From positions 1 through 5,029 of the forward strand of contig JACFNM010000305.1 of the NCBI GenBank assembly GCA_019454915.1: a stretch of DNA of 5,029 bases. The letters are read 5' to 3'. The translations under genes and the position numbers were made by a program. Source of the stretch: Chitinophagaceae bacterium (GTDB taxonomy: Bacteria; Bacteroidota; Bacteroidia; Chitinophagales; Chitinophagaceae). The notes under the pieces were generated by a model. It was not told the DNA's origin. It saw nothing but the letters and a program-made list of their open reading frames with translations, and ran no database searches. This document shows positions 4,452 to 5,029 of this stretch, piece by piece; position 1 is the first letter of the stretch; every line of letters starts with the position of its first letter.

Positions 4452-5029
4452 ATGAACTTTAATTCGCTTGATCTGGTCGTTATCATCCTATTCTTTCTAA
4501 GTATGTTAGTAGTAGGCGTATGGTCTTATTTCAAGAGTAAGGATTCGGACGACTATTTTGTTGCCGGCGGGAAGTTACCCTGGTGGCTGGCCGGGATATC
4601 GCATCATGTATCTGGTCATAGCGGGGCTGTTTTCGTAGCTTACGCCGCGGTAGCTTATACGCATGGATTTACCATGTATATGTGGTGGGCCTTCCCGGTG
4701 GCTATTGCCATCATATCCAGCGCTAAAATATTTCCGGTTTATTGGGTTCGGCTCCGCAAGAACTTCATGATACAATCACCGCTGGAATACCTCAAAACCC
4801 GTTATGATTTACCTACTCAGCAAATCATGGCCTGGACGGGCGTGATACTGAAAGTGTTTGATGTGGGCGCTAAATGGGCCGCAATAGGCGTATTGCTTAA
4901 TGTGGTGGGAGGGATCCCCATGCTGACCGGTATTTTGGTTTCGGGGGTGGTGACCTTGCTTTATGTAACGTTTGGTGGTTTATGGGGAGTGATAGTAACT
5001 GACTTAATCCAATTTATCGTTCAACTGTT
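4452..5029 (+). CDS. Sodium:solute symporter (SSS family), N-terminal part
   Basis: The frame opens at the ATG at 4452, 26 nt after the hydrolase stop, and runs past the window end, giving 192 codons of an inner-membrane transporter whose family is usually 450-600 residues. Helix 1 is about 7-25. It is followed by the family motif DDYFVAGGKLPWWLAGIS (33-50), then a helix beginning SHHVSGHSGAVFVAYA (50-65). Further helices fall at about 76-96, 123-150 and 157-175. FGGLWGVIVTDLIQF (174-188) is a second strong SSS signature. The family uses the LeuT fold to import sugars, cyclitols, sialic acid, carboxylates and similar solutes with sodium. No Shine-Dalgarno is seen; the leader is AT-rich. Being third in the operon, it probably imports the product of the two exported enzymes. 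The substrate cannot be told from this part. Confidence 0.93.
   Translation, partial: MNFNSLDLVVIILFFLSMLVVGVWSYFKSKDSDDYFVAGGKLPWWLAGISHHVSGHSGAVFVAYAAVAYTHGFTMYMWWAFPVAIAIISSAKIFPVYWVRLRKNFMIQSPLEYLKTRYDLPTQQIMAWTGVILKVFDVGAKWAAIGVLLNVVGGIPMLTGILVSGVVTLLYVTFGGLWGVIVTDLIQFIVQL

Noticed and set aside
4575..4775. Minus-strand 66-codon open frame
   Set aside because: It is antisense to the conserved N-terminal part of the sodium symporter and has no features.
1..5029. Mobile elements, CRISPR arrays, tRNA or rRNA genes, phage or toxin-antitoxin genes
   Set aside because: None was seen on either strand: no transposase or integrase motifs, no regularly spaced repeats and no tRNA-like cloverleaf.

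Overview
The window looks like an accessory carbohydrate-use locus from a member of the Bacteroidota. The grounds are the protein families (a Tat-exported Gfo/Idh/MocA oxidoreductase with a bacteroidete-type C-terminal region, and a secreted alpha/beta-hydrolase with Gln as the likely first mature residue), A/T-rich leaders with weak or no Shine-Dalgarno, and near matches to the TTTG / TAnnTTTG promoter elements of this phylum. Genus cannot be read from the sequence.

Layout. Bases 1-92 (minus strand) hold the first 30 codons of a carbon-starvation permease, cstA. A 314-bp divergent control region (93-406) follows, with an imperfect 10-bp inverted repeat, repeated CCGAT words and candidate promoters for both flanking genes. 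A complete LacI/GalR-family regulator lies at 407-1417 (+). Next is a 411-bp non-coding region (1418-1828) dense in symmetry: a perfect 14-bp palindrome with a central CG (likely operator), a degenerate second copy 88 bp on, two interleaved perfect inverted repeats with pseudoknot topology, and a GTGAT-N4-ATCAC site of CRP/FNR type. Then come three tightly spaced plus-strand genes that look like one operon: a Tat-exported Gfo/Idh/MocA oxidoreductase (1829-3172), a Sec-exported alpha/beta-hydrolase (3208-4425) and the N-terminal 192 codons of a sodium:solute symporter (4452 to the window end). The gaps are 35 and 26 nt.

Proposed joint function (inference): a small ligand binds the LacI-type regulator and relieves control at the 14-bp palindrome. 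The exported hydrolase would remove an ester or lactone from a sugar-derived compound, the exported oxidoreductase would oxidise or reduce it using a tightly held nicotinamide cofactor, and the symporter would import the product. No SusC/SusD pair, glycoside hydrolase, mobile element, tRNA, rRNA or CRISPR array is visible. The substrate is not determined by this sequence. The most unusual part is the control DNA/RNA between the regulator and the operon.
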